This document shows, in pieces, positions 1 to 5,866 of a stretch of DNA of 6,061 bases. The DNA is from Paracoccaceae bacterium (GTDB taxonomy: Bacteria > Pseudomonadota > Alphaproteobacteria > Rhodobacterales > Rhodobacteraceae), in the NCBI GenBank assembly GCA_004566265.1, contig SPLB01000198.1, positions 1 to 6,061 on the forward strand, given 5' to 3'. The notes under the pieces are model-generated. The model searched no databases and had not been told where the DNA came from. It saw only the letters and a program-made list of their open reading frames with translations. Numbering within the stretch: the first letter of the stretch is position 1; every line of letters begins with the position of its first letter. The translations under genes were made by a program, and so were the position numbers.

Positions 1-99
1 GGTGATCGCAGCGGTCAGAGTGGTCTTACCGTGGTCAACGTGGCCAACGGTGCCGATGTTGACGTGCGGTTTATTACGTTCAAACTTTTCCTTAGCCAT
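1..99 (-). CDS. tuf: Elongation factor Tu, N-terminal 33 residues (partial, runs off left edge)
   Basis: Read on the minus strand from the ATG at 97-99, the frame gives [20 protein letters not shown] followed by [13 protein letters not shown]. This is the near-invariant start of bacterial EF-Tu, the cytoplasmic GTPase that brings aminoacyl-tRNA to the ribosome. The P-loop GHVDHGKT, which binds the GTP phosphates, is at residues 19-26. Only the beginning of domain I is present; the rest of the roughly 390-residue protein lies outside the window. The start codon is fixed by the family's conserved MAKEKFER beginning. The Shine-Dalgarno is not ideal: AAAGGG lies 14 bases or so upstream and AAGAG only 2 bases upstream. 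Many proteobacteria carry two tuf copies; which copy this is cannot be told from here. Confidence 0.97.
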   Translation of the reverse strand, partial: MAKEKFERNKPHVNIGTVGHVDHGKTTLTAAIT

Positions 100-126
100 T
101 ACTCTTGGCGCCCTTTGAAAATTGGG

Positions 127-144
127 GGGTCCTGCACGGGACCC
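127..144 (-). repeat. Perfect stem-loop in the tuf leader
   Basis: On the minus strand GGGTCC, a six-base loop CGTGCA, and GGACCC form a perfect 6-bp GC-rich stem-loop about 28 bases before the tuf start codon. It would lie in the 5' untranslated RNA if transcription begins at the candidate promoter further upstream. No U-tract follows (the next bases are a short C-run, then AATTTTC), so it is not a standard intrinsic terminator. It could stabilise the mRNA, act as an attenuator, or be chance in GC-rich DNA. Confidence 0.4.
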
Positions 145-162
145 GGTTTCCTCTGCGCGCGC

Positions 163-191
163 GGGATATGCGGTTTGCGCGCAAAAATCAA
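163..191 (-). promoter_or_regulatory. Candidate tuf promoter containing a 12-bp palindrome
   Basis: On the minus strand a TTGATT hexamer (191-186, preceded by C as in the CTTGA-type -35 of alphaproteobacteria) is followed after 17 bases by TATCCC (168-163), a weak -10. The spacer contains the perfect palindrome TTTGCGCGCAAA (174-185). A second -35-like hexamer, TTGTCA, is at 209-204, but it lacks a good -10 partner. The position, between the lipoprotein stop and tuf, fits the expectation that tuf has its own strong promoter. The hexamers alone are not decisive. Confidence 0.3.
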
Positions 192-217
192 GCGGTTCGT
201 TCTTGACAATACTGACT

Positions 218-835
218 TCAGCCTTCGGAAAGAGTTCCGGTTACATTTTCCGTGGGGCGTGTCGCAGCCCTGGGTGCGGCGGTGTTCGAGGCGTTACCGC
301 GCAACTCAAACCAGCCGTTTTCCATGTGCTGTTCGGACATATATGCCTCGAGTTTGTCGACGATATTCAGCGACAGTCCCTGGATTTGCTCTTCTTTGGT
401 ACGCGCATGCCCAGACCCCAGCAGCGCGGAGTGCCCGGTGGTGCTTTCGAAGACTTCCATCTGGTGTTCGCGCACAAGGAACTGTTTTTTCTCGACGTCG
501 TACACAAACACATTAACGACTGCGACGCTTTTGGGCGACAAAATCAATGGGATCCCCCCAGGCGCGAGCAAAAATCCTTCGAGGGTAACAGCTACATCAT
601 ATTTCTGGCGGCCCTGATAGCGACGCATGCGTGTGTCCAACGCGCTCTGCAGGGGCGCATTCCATTCCGCCCCTTTCGCGTCGCGCGATGTCGGCCATTT
701 GCGCGCTTTATCCGTATGGACATATACTACCCGCGCGCTGAATTCACCAAGGTCTTTCGGGGAGTCGCGCAACTGAGTTTCACCGCAGGCAACGGTCAGG
801 GTCAACAGGGCCAAGGCGGCAAGTGTACGAAACAT
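218..835 (-). CDS. Uncharacterised lipoprotein, 205 aa
   Basis: The product begins [17 protein letters not shown], a short basic n-region, hydrophobic core and lipobox-like TVAC, so Cys17 would be lipidated and the mature protein held at a membrane facing the periplasm. I do not recognise the mature domain with confidence. It is a mixed alpha/beta sequence with a hydrophobic stretch around [20 protein letters not shown], and the last 25 or so residues look disordered (rich in Ala, Thr, Arg, Asn). I chose the ATG at 835 because GAGAGG lies 4 bases before it and the signal peptide then starts directly; the frame also opens at a TTG at 847, but that has no ribosome site and would add only MRGP. 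It lies between parC and tuf on the same strand, 142 bp and 118 bp from them, so it may have its own promoter. That it is a gene is well supported; its function is unknown. Confidence 0.85.
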   Translation of the reverse strand: MFRTLAALALLTLTVACGETQLRDSPKDLGEFSARVVYVHTDKARKWPTSRDAKGAEWNAPLQSALDTRMRRYQGRQKYDVAVTLEGFLLAPGGIPLILSPKSVAVVNVFVYDVEKKQFLVREHQMEVFESTTGHSALLGSGHARTKEEQIQGLSLNIVDKLEAYMSEQHMENGWFELRGNASNTAAPRAATRPTENVTGTLSEG

Positions 836-839
836 GGGG

Positions 840-845
840 CCTCTC
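840..845 (-). promoter_or_regulatory. Ribosome binding site of the lipoprotein gene
   Basis: GAGAGG on the minus strand, 4 bases before the ATG at 835. It decides in favour of this ATG over the TTG at 847, which would overlap the site itself. Confidence 0.55.
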
Positions 846-904
846 AAAGGTCATTCCGGTCAGTTAATCTCTGAGATGTAATACCCCCTGCCGCGCCGCG
901 TCGT

Positions 905-947
905 AACCCAGCGCCCCCTCCTGCCCCCCGAGCCCAGGCGCGGGGTT
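905..947. repeat. Imperfect inverted repeat between parC and the lipoprotein gene
   Basis: Arms AACCC-A-GCGCC (905-915) and GGCGC-G-GGGTT (937-947) pair over 10 of 11 positions around a 21-base loop that is a C-rich strand (G-rich on the minus strand). It lies about 30 bases past the parC stop on the minus strand. No T-tract follows in either direction, so it is not a canonical intrinsic terminator, although it could be a processing or 3'-end stabilising structure for the parC transcript. Confidence 0.4.
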
Positions 948-977
948 GCGTCTGAGCCACAGATCTCTGGGTTTAAT

Positions 978-3326
978 TCACTTAAATCGGTAGGTTTTCG
1001 GAAAACCATACGGCGGGCGCTTTCCAACAGAGCCGCGCTTGCCCAGCCATTCGCTGAGATCAGGTTCGTGGCGGGTTTTACCGCCACCCATTTCCCAGCT
1101 AAGACCTTCCGCCCAAGTGAAGGTTGTAACATCCGCCAAGCCACCGTCGAGTTCGAGCGACCCCTGCTTGCCACGTGCCATATTGTATTTCTGAAGGCGC
1201 ACACCTTTTCCACGGTTGAGCTCGGGCATTTCTTCGATAGCGAAGGTCAAGAATTTGCCGTTTTCGGATACAACCGCGACGTGGTCGCCGGAAACCGGGA
1301 TACAGATCTTGGCGCGTTCATCATCCTTGACGTTCAGCACCTGCTTGCCGCCCCGTGTCTGGGCAACAATATCAGCTTCGGAACAAATAAATCCGTTCCC
1401 CGCGTCCGACGCCACCAGCAGTTTGCCTTCTGGGCGGTGGATCAGAATATCGACAATCTCAGCCTCATTCGGCAGGTCCACCATCAGGCGCAGGGGTTCG
1501 CCCATGCCGCGTCCACCGGGCAGATTCGCGGCCGAAACCGTGAACACACGCCCGTTGGAGGCAAAGACCAGCAGCCGGTCGGTGGTTTCTGCATGGAAGA
1601 TAAAGCGCGGACCGTCGCCATCCTTGAACTTCAGGTCTCGGTCCAGATCGATATGGCCAGTCATCGCGCGAATCCAGCCCATCTGAGAGCAGACCACGGT
1701 GATCGGTTCACGTTCGATCATAGCTTCCAGCGGCACCTCTTCGACATCGCCCGCTTCGGCAAAGCGTGTCCGGCGCGCGCCACCGGCGTAATCCTTGCCG
1801 AACTGTTTTTTGGTATCGCGCAACTGTTCAGTAATGCGTTTCCACTGCAGCTCTTCAGAGCCCAGAAGTTCCACCAACCCAGCGCGCTCATCGCGCAGCG
1901 CATCACGTTCGCGGGTCAGTTCAATCTCTTCGAGCTTGCGCAAGCTGCGCAGGCGCATATTGAGAATCGCCTCGGCCTGAACCTCGGACAGGTCGGCACC
2001 GCCCGGCAGCGGCGTCTGGTATTCGTCCTCAGAGAAGGCGCGGGGATGCTCACGCCCCCAGTCTTCGCGCATCAGCGCGGCTTTGGGATCGTCGTCATAT
2101 CGGATAATGTCGATCACCCGATCCAGGTTGAGGAAAGCGATAATGAATCCATCCAGCACCTCAAGCCGGTGGTCAATCTTGCCCATGCGGTGACGCGAGC
2201 GGCGCTGTAGAACGTCCCGGCGGTGACCCAGAAAGGCCCGCAGCACTTCTTTCATTGAACAAACCTTCGGCGTCACACCGTCGATCAGCACGTTCAAATT
2301 GAGCGAGAAACGGATTTCCAGATCCGAATTGCGGAACATCATCCCCATCAGCAGTTCCGGGTCCACGTTTTTGGACTTGGGCTCGAGGATAATGCGGATG
2401 TCATCGGCGGATTCATCGCGAATATCGGCGAGGATCGGCACCTTCTTGGTCTGAATCAGCTCTGCGATCTTTTCGATCAGCTTGGACTTCTGGACCTGAT
2501 AAGGAATCTCAGTGACAACAACCTGCCACTGACCCCGACCAAGGTCCTCGACCTCCCAGGTGGAGCGCAGACGGAACGAACCACGGCCCTTGCGATACGC
2601 CTCGGCAATGTTTTCCTTGGGTTCAACAATGACGCCGCCCGTGGGGAAATCCGGGCCCGGCACATAGTGCAGCAGCGTGTCATCCGCCGCGCCGGGGGAT
2701 TTGATCAGGTGGATACAGGCGTCGATCAATTCTGCAATATTATGCGGCGGAATGTTTGTCGCCATGCCCACCGCAATGCCGCTTGCACCATTGGCAAGGA
2801 TATTAGGGAAGGTCGCGGGCAATACCGCCGGTTCCTGCAGGCGCCCATCATAGTTGTCACGGAAATCAACAGCATCCTCGGCCAGGCCCTGCAGCATGGC
2901 TTCGGCGATGAAAGTCATTCGCGCCTCTGTGTAACGCGAGGCAGCCGGGTTATCACCGTCGATATTGCCAAAGTTGCCCTGACCGTCGACCAACGGGTAG
3001 CGGACGTTAAAATCCTGCGCCAGACGTGCCATCGCATCATAGATCGCCGCGTCACCATGTGGATGAAAGTCCCCCATGGTATCGCCCGAGATTTTGGCCG
3101 ACTTCAGAAAACCACCGTTTGACGTCAGCCGAAGGCGGCTCATTGCATAGAGGATCCGCCGGTGCACAGGCTTGAGCCCGTCGCGCGCATCTGGCAGCGC
3201 ACGGTGCATAATCGTGCTTAGCGCATATGTCAGATAGCGCTCACCAATGGCGCGGCGCAGGGGTTCCAGGATCTCGCCCTCTTCGGGGAGTTCGGGGTGT
3301 TCGGGATCGTCTACCAGCTCGCTCAT
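978..3326 (-). CDS. parC: DNA topoisomerase IV subunit A
   Basis: The 782-residue product is a type IIA topoisomerase A subunit. With ParE, which is not in the window, it forms the enzyme that decatenates daughter chromosomes and relaxes supercoils. Residues 31-60 hold the conserved YLTYALSTIMHRALPDARDG block; the winged-helix breakage-reunion domain has HPHGD at 88-92 and catalytic Tyr132 in AASRYTEARM. GASGIAVGMATNIPPHN (181-196) carries the isoleucine that intercalates DNA. The tower and coiled-coil region runs to about 520, and a reduced beta-pinwheel covers about 540-730. ParC rather than GyrA is indicated by the length, the lack of a true GyrA box (only QTRGGKQ at 656-662) and the tail ending WLGKRGSVGKRPPYGFP. 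The frame stays open a further 139 codons upstream, but the ATG at 3326 is chosen because homology begins there; that upstream stretch has no in-frame ATG near the start and runs into the divergent gene. Its ribosome site is weak. Confidence 0.96.
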   Translation of the reverse strand: MSELVDDPEHPELPEEGEILEPLRRAIGERYLTYALSTIMHRALPDARDGLKPVHRRILYAMSRLRLTSNGGFLKSAKISGDTMGDFHPHGDAAIYDAMARLAQDFNVRYPLVDGQGNFGNIDGDNPAASRYTEARMTFIAEAMLQGLAEDAVDFRDNYDGRLQEPAVLPATFPNILANGASGIAVGMATNIPPHNIAELIDACIHLIKSPGAADDTLLHYVPGPDFPTGGVIVEPKENIAEAYRKGRGSFRLRSTWEVEDLGRGQWQVVVTEIPYQVQKSKLIEKIAELIQTKKVPILADIRDESADDIRIILEPKSKNVDPELLMGMMFRNSDLEIRFSLNLNVLIDGVTPKVCSMKEVLRAFLGHRRDVLQRRSRHRMGKIDHRLEVLDGFIIAFLNLDRVIDIIRYDDDPKAALMREDWGREHPRAFSEDEYQTPLPGGADLSEVQAEAILNMRLRSLRKLEEIELTRERDALRDERAGLVELLGSEELQWKRITEQLRDTKKQFGKDYAGGARRTRFAEAGDVEEVPLEAMIEREPITVVCSQMGWIRAMTGHIDLDRDLKFKDGDGPRFIFHAETTDRLLVFASNGRVFTVSAANLPGGRGMGEPLRLMVDLPNEAEIVDILIHRPEGKLLVASDAGNGFICSEADIVAQTRGGKQVLNVKDDERAKICIPVSGDHVAVVSENGKFLTFAIEEMPELNRGKGVRLQKYNMARGKQGSLELDGGLADVTTFTWAEGLSWEMGGGKTRHEPDLSEWLGKRGSVGKRPPYGFPKTYRFK

Positions 3327-3589
3327 GCCATTGTGATACTGCCCAACCCTGAGAGGGTAAAGGATGCATGAACAATCACGGCGGCAGTTTTTTGCCCTTT
3401 GCCCCCTTTGCTCATCAACAAACCGGCCTTCAAATGCGGGAGGGGGAGAAAGCGCGTCCGTCTCCCCTCGCGTCATGTGAGTTCGAGCTGTATTACCCTT
3501 CCGAACTTGTTTCCCGACGTTCGGGGCTGCTGCCAGTGTTTGCCGTTGACCGGCACCGAGAGCGGTTTGAGTGGATGAGGAGACGCAAT
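3327..3589. promoter_or_regulatory. Divergent intergenic region between parC and the SH3-domain gene
   Basis: These 263 bases must carry the leaders of parC (leftward) and of the SH3-domain gene (rightward). Both reading frames stay open across it, but neither extension looks like protein. I could not find a convincing sigma-70 pair for either gene. Visible structure includes ACCCT-GAG-AGGGT (3346-3358) in the parC leader, and two overlapping hairpin options on the other side: CCGAAC with GTTCGG (3501-3506 and 3519-3524) and CCCGA-CGT-TCGGG (3513-3525). A TTGACC at 3546-3551 has no acceptable -10 partner. Confidence 0.45.
3577..3582 (+). promoter_or_regulatory. Ribosome binding site fixing the start of the SH3-domain gene
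   Basis: GAGGAG, 7 bases before the ATG at 3590. It is the reason for rejecting the 74-codon upstream extension of this frame. Confidence 0.75.
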
Positions 3590-4180
3590 ATGTCGCGACT
3601 GGTTGTTGTATCGTTGGTGGGTCTGGGCTTTGCTTTTTACGAACTAAGCGGGGGTGCAGATTTTGAACCGAACAAGCGCGCTGTTGCTCTCGCGCCTGTC
3701 GCGGAATTTGCACCTGCATCCTCAAACCCTGACAACGAGCCAAAGCAGACCCAGCAGGCGCGCCATTCGATGGGTAATACTGCTCCTGAAACGCGCCCGG
3801 CGGAGGTCACCGCCCAGCTGCAAACCGCAACGCTTGTGCCCGACGGCAAAACACGTCTGACGTTGGCGACACAGGGCCTGCAACTGGCGTCCCTGGAAGA
3901 AGGCTTGGCCGCAGGGACTGTTGCCGTATCCAACGTAACACCAGATGTGGTTAAGTCATCCCCCGCAGAGATTGCATTGGATATCCGCACCGTTCGGGCA
4001 AGCCGCGTGAACATGCGACAGGGACCAAACACCACCTACCCAATCCTTGGCCGCCTTCTGGCCGGTGACGAGGTTGAGATTCTGCGCGACCAAGGGGCTG
4101 GCTGGGCCATGGTGAAGGTCGAGAAGACCGGCCAAATCGGCTGGATTGCCACTTCCCTGCTCAGCCTGAAAGGGTCATAA
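3590..4180 (+). CDS. Exported SH3-domain protein, 196 aa
   Basis: The C-terminal part (about residues 135-192) is a bacterial SH3 domain of the SH3_3 type: VRASRVNMRQGP with the NxRxGP signature (141-146), then the GDEVEIL strand, GWAMVKV, and the closing GWIATSLL. Such domains in exported proteins often bind peptidoglycan or other envelope ligands. Residues 4-18 form one hydrophobic segment with a single preceding Arg and no obvious signal-peptidase site, so it may be a membrane anchor with the rest in the periplasm. Residues 25-130 are low-complexity and rich in Ala, Pro, Thr and Gln, probably a linker. No catalytic domain is visible. The start at 3590 is set by the strong GAGGAG. The dehydrogenase gene follows after 27 bases, so the two are probably co-transcribed. 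The fold assignment is firm; the biological role is unknown. Confidence 0.88.
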   Translation: MSRLVVVSLVGLGFAFYELSGGADFEPNKRAVALAPVAEFAPASSNPDNEPKQTQQARHSMGNTAPETRPAEVTAQLQTATLVPDGKTRLTLATQGLQLASLEEGLAAGTVAVSNVTPDVVKSSPAEIALDIRTVRASRVNMRQGPNTTYPILGRLLAGDEVEILRDQGAGWAMVKVEKTGQIGWIATSLLSLKGS

Positions 4181-4207
4181 CTGCTCTCAGTCTTTGGAGA
4201 ATCGTCC

Positions 4208-5038
4208 ATGCAGAGATCCATTCTGATTACCGGCTGTTCGTCGGGCATCGGCCTTGATGCGGCGCGCGGTATGAGATCACGCGGGTGGCGTGTGTTTGCC
4301 TCCTGTCGGAAACAGGAAGATTGCGACCGGATGATCTCCGAAGGGTTTGAAAGTCCGCGCATTGATTACCGTGATGTCAATAGCATTACCGCTGGCCTGA
4401 CCGCGGTACTGGACGCGACCGACGGCACACTGGATGCCCTTTTCAACAACGGGGCCCATGGTTTGCCGGGTGCGGTCGAGGACCTGCCAACCGAAGGCCT
4501 TCGAGAGATTTTCGAGGTCAACTTCTTTGGCTGGCACGAGCTGACCCGGCAAGTGATTCCCGTCATGCGGAAGCAAGGCCACGGACGGATCATCCATAAC
4601 TCGTCCGTCTTGGGCATGGTGTCCTATCCGTGGCGCGGTGCTTATGCGGCAACGAAGTTCGCGCTTGAAGGCCTCGCCGACACTCTGCGGATTGAGCTGT
4701 CAGAGACTGGCATCTATGTGGTGCTCATTGAACCAGGTCCTGTAGCTTCGAGGATTCGCGAAAACTCGATCCCGCATTTTGAGCGTCACATCAACTGGCA
4801 GGCCTCTCCGGTTCGTGAGCGGTACGAGGCGGGTCTTTTGAAACGGCTTTATACGGACAGTGGCCCCGACCCGTTTGAGCTGCCCGCCTCGGCCGTGACA
4901 GTTAAACTGGCGCATGCCTGCGAAAGCCGCCGACCCCGGGCGCGCTATTTTGTGACGACACCGACTTACATCGCCGGCACCCTAAGACGTATTCTCTCGA
5001 CCCGCGCGATTGACCGCATCCTCATACGGTATAAATAA
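4208..5038 (+). CDS. Short-chain dehydrogenase/reductase (SDR), NADP-preferring type
   Basis: The 276-residue product is a complete classical SDR with a Rossmann fold. TGCSSGIG (9-16) is the cofactor glycine motif, NNGAHG (80-85) the NNAG-like motif, and Asn105 in EVNFFG, Ser133, Tyr146 and Lys150 (YAATK) form the catalytic tetrad. EPGPV (175-179) follows beta-6. Arg34 and Lys35, just after the second strand, are where NADP-dependent members carry basic residues, so NADP(H) is the likely cofactor. The overall pattern resembles the 17-beta-hydroxysteroid dehydrogenase-like branch, but the substrate cannot be read from sequence. The ATG is preceded by GGAGA at 4196-4200, 7 bases away. It follows the SH3-domain gene by 27 bases, and the HIG1-type gene starts 47 bases after its stop. 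I predict a soluble cytoplasmic enzyme; the C-terminal tail is basic and amphipathic. Confidence 0.93.
   Translation: MQRSILITGCSSGIGLDAARGMRSRGWRVFASCRKQEDCDRMISEGFESPRIDYRDVNSITAGLTAVLDATDGTLDALFNNGAHGLPGAVEDLPTEGLREIFEVNFFGWHELTRQVIPVMRKQGHGRIIHNSSVLGMVSYPWRGAYAATKFALEGLADTLRIELSETGIYVVLIEPGPVASRIRENSIPHFERHINWQASPVRERYEAGLLKRLYTDSGPDPFELPASAVTVKLAHACESRRPRARYFVTTPTYIAGTLRRILSTRAIDRILIRYK
5010..5035 (+). promoter_or_regulatory. Possible internal promoter upstream of the HIG1-pduO pair
   Basis: TTGACC (5010-5015) and TATAAA (5030-5035) each match the sigma-70 consensus at 5 of 6 positions and lie at the very end of the dehydrogenase gene. The spacer is only 14 bases, shorter than the usual 16-18, which makes the call weak. 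If real, it would let the HIG1/adenosyltransferase pair be expressed apart from the two genes before it. Confidence 0.25.
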
Positions 5039-5072
5039 GTGCTTCGAGCCCAAAACGGGCACTGCAACAAAA

Positions 5073-5077
5073 AAGGA
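5073..5077 (+). promoter_or_regulatory. Ribosome binding site selecting a GTG start
   Basis: AAGGA, 8 bases before the GTG at 5086. No other start codon in this frame has such a site, so the GTG is taken as the true start of the HIG1-type gene. Confidence 0.65.
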
Positions 5078-5085
5078 CGCCCGCC

Positions 5086-5292
5086 GTGACAACCCTGCTT
5101 TACTCCTTAGGCATCATAGCCATGATCGCCACCGCCGTTGTCTTGCTGATCGGCATTGGCGGCTTCGGCGCAGGCGGGCAATTCAACGCCAAGTTTGGCA
5201 ATAAGATGATGCAACTCAGGCTGGCCCTGCAGTTTCTGGCTGTGGTCCTGCTGATGGCGTTTATGTGGATTGCCAACCAAGGAGGCCAATAA
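5086..5292 (+). CDS. HIG1-domain small twin-membrane protein, 68 aa
   Basis: Two hydrophobic helices (about residues 3-24 and 46-63) flank a Gly-rich, basic loop, giving a helical hairpin in the inner membrane. The segment NKMMQLRLALQ (39-49) followed by a hydrophobic helix matches the HIG1 (hypoxia-induced gene 1) pattern, including the RxxxQ core (Arg45, Gln49) of the eukaryotic signature; the preceding Arg/His position is Gln here. Mitochondrial HIG1 proteins (Rcf1, HIGD1A) associate with cytochrome c oxidase and respiratory supercomplexes. Whether this bacterial one does so is inference. The start is a GTG with AAGGA 8 bases upstream. The pduO-type gene begins one base after its stop, and that gene's GGAGG lies in the last codons here. 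The family call is fairly firm for so short a protein. Confidence 0.85.
   Translation: MTTLLYSLGIIAMIATAVVLLIGIGGFGAGGQFNAKFGNKMMQLRLALQFLAVVLLMAFMWIANQGGQ
5281..5285 (+). promoter_or_regulatory. Ribosome binding site of pduO inside the HIG1 gene
   Basis: GGAGG, 8 bases before the ATG at 5294, overlapping the codons for the last Gly-Gly of the preceding protein. It rules out an earlier start at 5270 that would overlap the upstream gene. Confidence 0.8.
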
Positions 5293-5293
5293 A

Positions 5294-5866
5294 ATGGTGG
5301 TCTTGAACAAAATCTATACCCGAGCCGGCGACAAAGGCGACACCGCGCTTGGCAATGGGGATAGGGTCGCGAAACATAGTGCGCGCGTGTCGGCCTATGG
5401 AACGTCCGACGAACTGAACAGCTTTGTCGGTGTGGCCCGCCTCGACGCATCAGGCGAGGTCGATGACGCCCTGTCTCGCATTCAAAACGATCTTTTTGAT
5501 CTGGGTGCAGACCTGTGCCGCCCGGACATGTCAAAAGATGCAGAATCGGAATACCCCCCGCTGCGCGTGGCGCAGGCGCAGGTGGACCGGCTTGAGGCAG
5601 AAATCGACGTGATGAACAGTGTTTTGGAACCGCTCCGCAGCTTTATCCTGCCCGGTGGGTCGCGCCTGTCTGCCAATCTGCACGTTTGCCGTACTGTTGC
5701 GCGCCGTGCGGAGCGTCTTGCGACCGAGTTGGCCGCCGAAGAAGACATCAACAGCGCTGCTGTGATGTATCTGAACCGCCTGTCAGACTGGTTCTTTGTC
5801 GCCGCGCGCATCGCCAATGAAAACGGGAACCAAGACGTTCTTTGGGTTCCTGGTGCGAACCGCTAG
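5294..5866 (+). CDS. pduO: PduO-type ATP:cob(I)alamin adenosyltransferase, 190 aa
   Basis: The enzyme transfers the adenosyl group of ATP to cob(I)alamin (or cobyrinic acid diamide) to form the active B12 coenzyme used by enzymes such as methylmalonyl-CoA mutase. Diagnostic blocks of the PduO/MMAB family occur in order: the N-terminal ATP-binding YTRAGDKGDTAL (8-19), RVSAYGTSDELNS (31-43), FILPGGS (117-123), CRTVARRAER (132-141) and YLNRLSDWFFVAARIAN (159-175). By analogy with the Lactobacillus reuteri enzyme, Asp39, Phe117, Arg133 and Arg137 are the likely active-site residues. The length is normal for the family, which acts as a trimer. The CobA/CobO and EutT types are unrelated folds and do not fit. 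The ATG at 5294, one base after the HIG1-type stop, is supported by GGAGG and begins at the family's conserved start; translational coupling is likely. Confidence 0.95.
   Translation: MVVLNKIYTRAGDKGDTALGNGDRVAKHSARVSAYGTSDELNSFVGVARLDASGEVDDALSRIQNDLFDLGADLCRPDMSKDAESEYPPLRVAQAQVDRLEAEIDVMNSVLEPLRSFILPGGSRLSANLHVCRTVARRAERLATELAAEEDINSAAVMYLNRLSDWFFVAARIANENGNQDVLWVPGANR

Noticed and set aside
122..874. 250-codon plus-strand frame opposite the lipoprotein gene
   Set aside because: The opposite strand has a signal peptide, lipobox and ribosome site; this frame has none and reads as unstructured, Arg- and Phe-rich sequence.
973..985. TTAA-N5-TTAA resembling a CtrA regulator site
   Set aside because: CtrA sites have a 7-base spacer; this one has 5 and overlaps the parC stop codon, not a promoter.
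860..1213. 117-codon minus-strand frame overlapping the parC 3' end
   Set aside because: It overlaps the conserved C-terminal part of parC in another frame on the same strand and shows no family features; a frameshifted extension is not needed because the parC tail is of normal form.
1068..2210. 380-codon open frame on the plus strand opposite parC
   Set aside because: It lies wholly antisense to the firmly identified parC; such long antisense frames are expected in G+C-rich genes, and the translation shows no recognisable domain or consistent ribosome site.
3546..3551. TTGACC as a -35 for the SH3-domain gene
   Set aside because: At 16-18 bases downstream there is only GC-rich, non-consensus sequence, and the start point would fall on the ribosome site.
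3368..3589. 74-codon N-terminal extension of the SH3-domain protein
   Set aside because: It would bury the hydrophobic anchor in the middle of the protein, and the strong GAGGAG at 3577-3582 marks the ATG at 3590.
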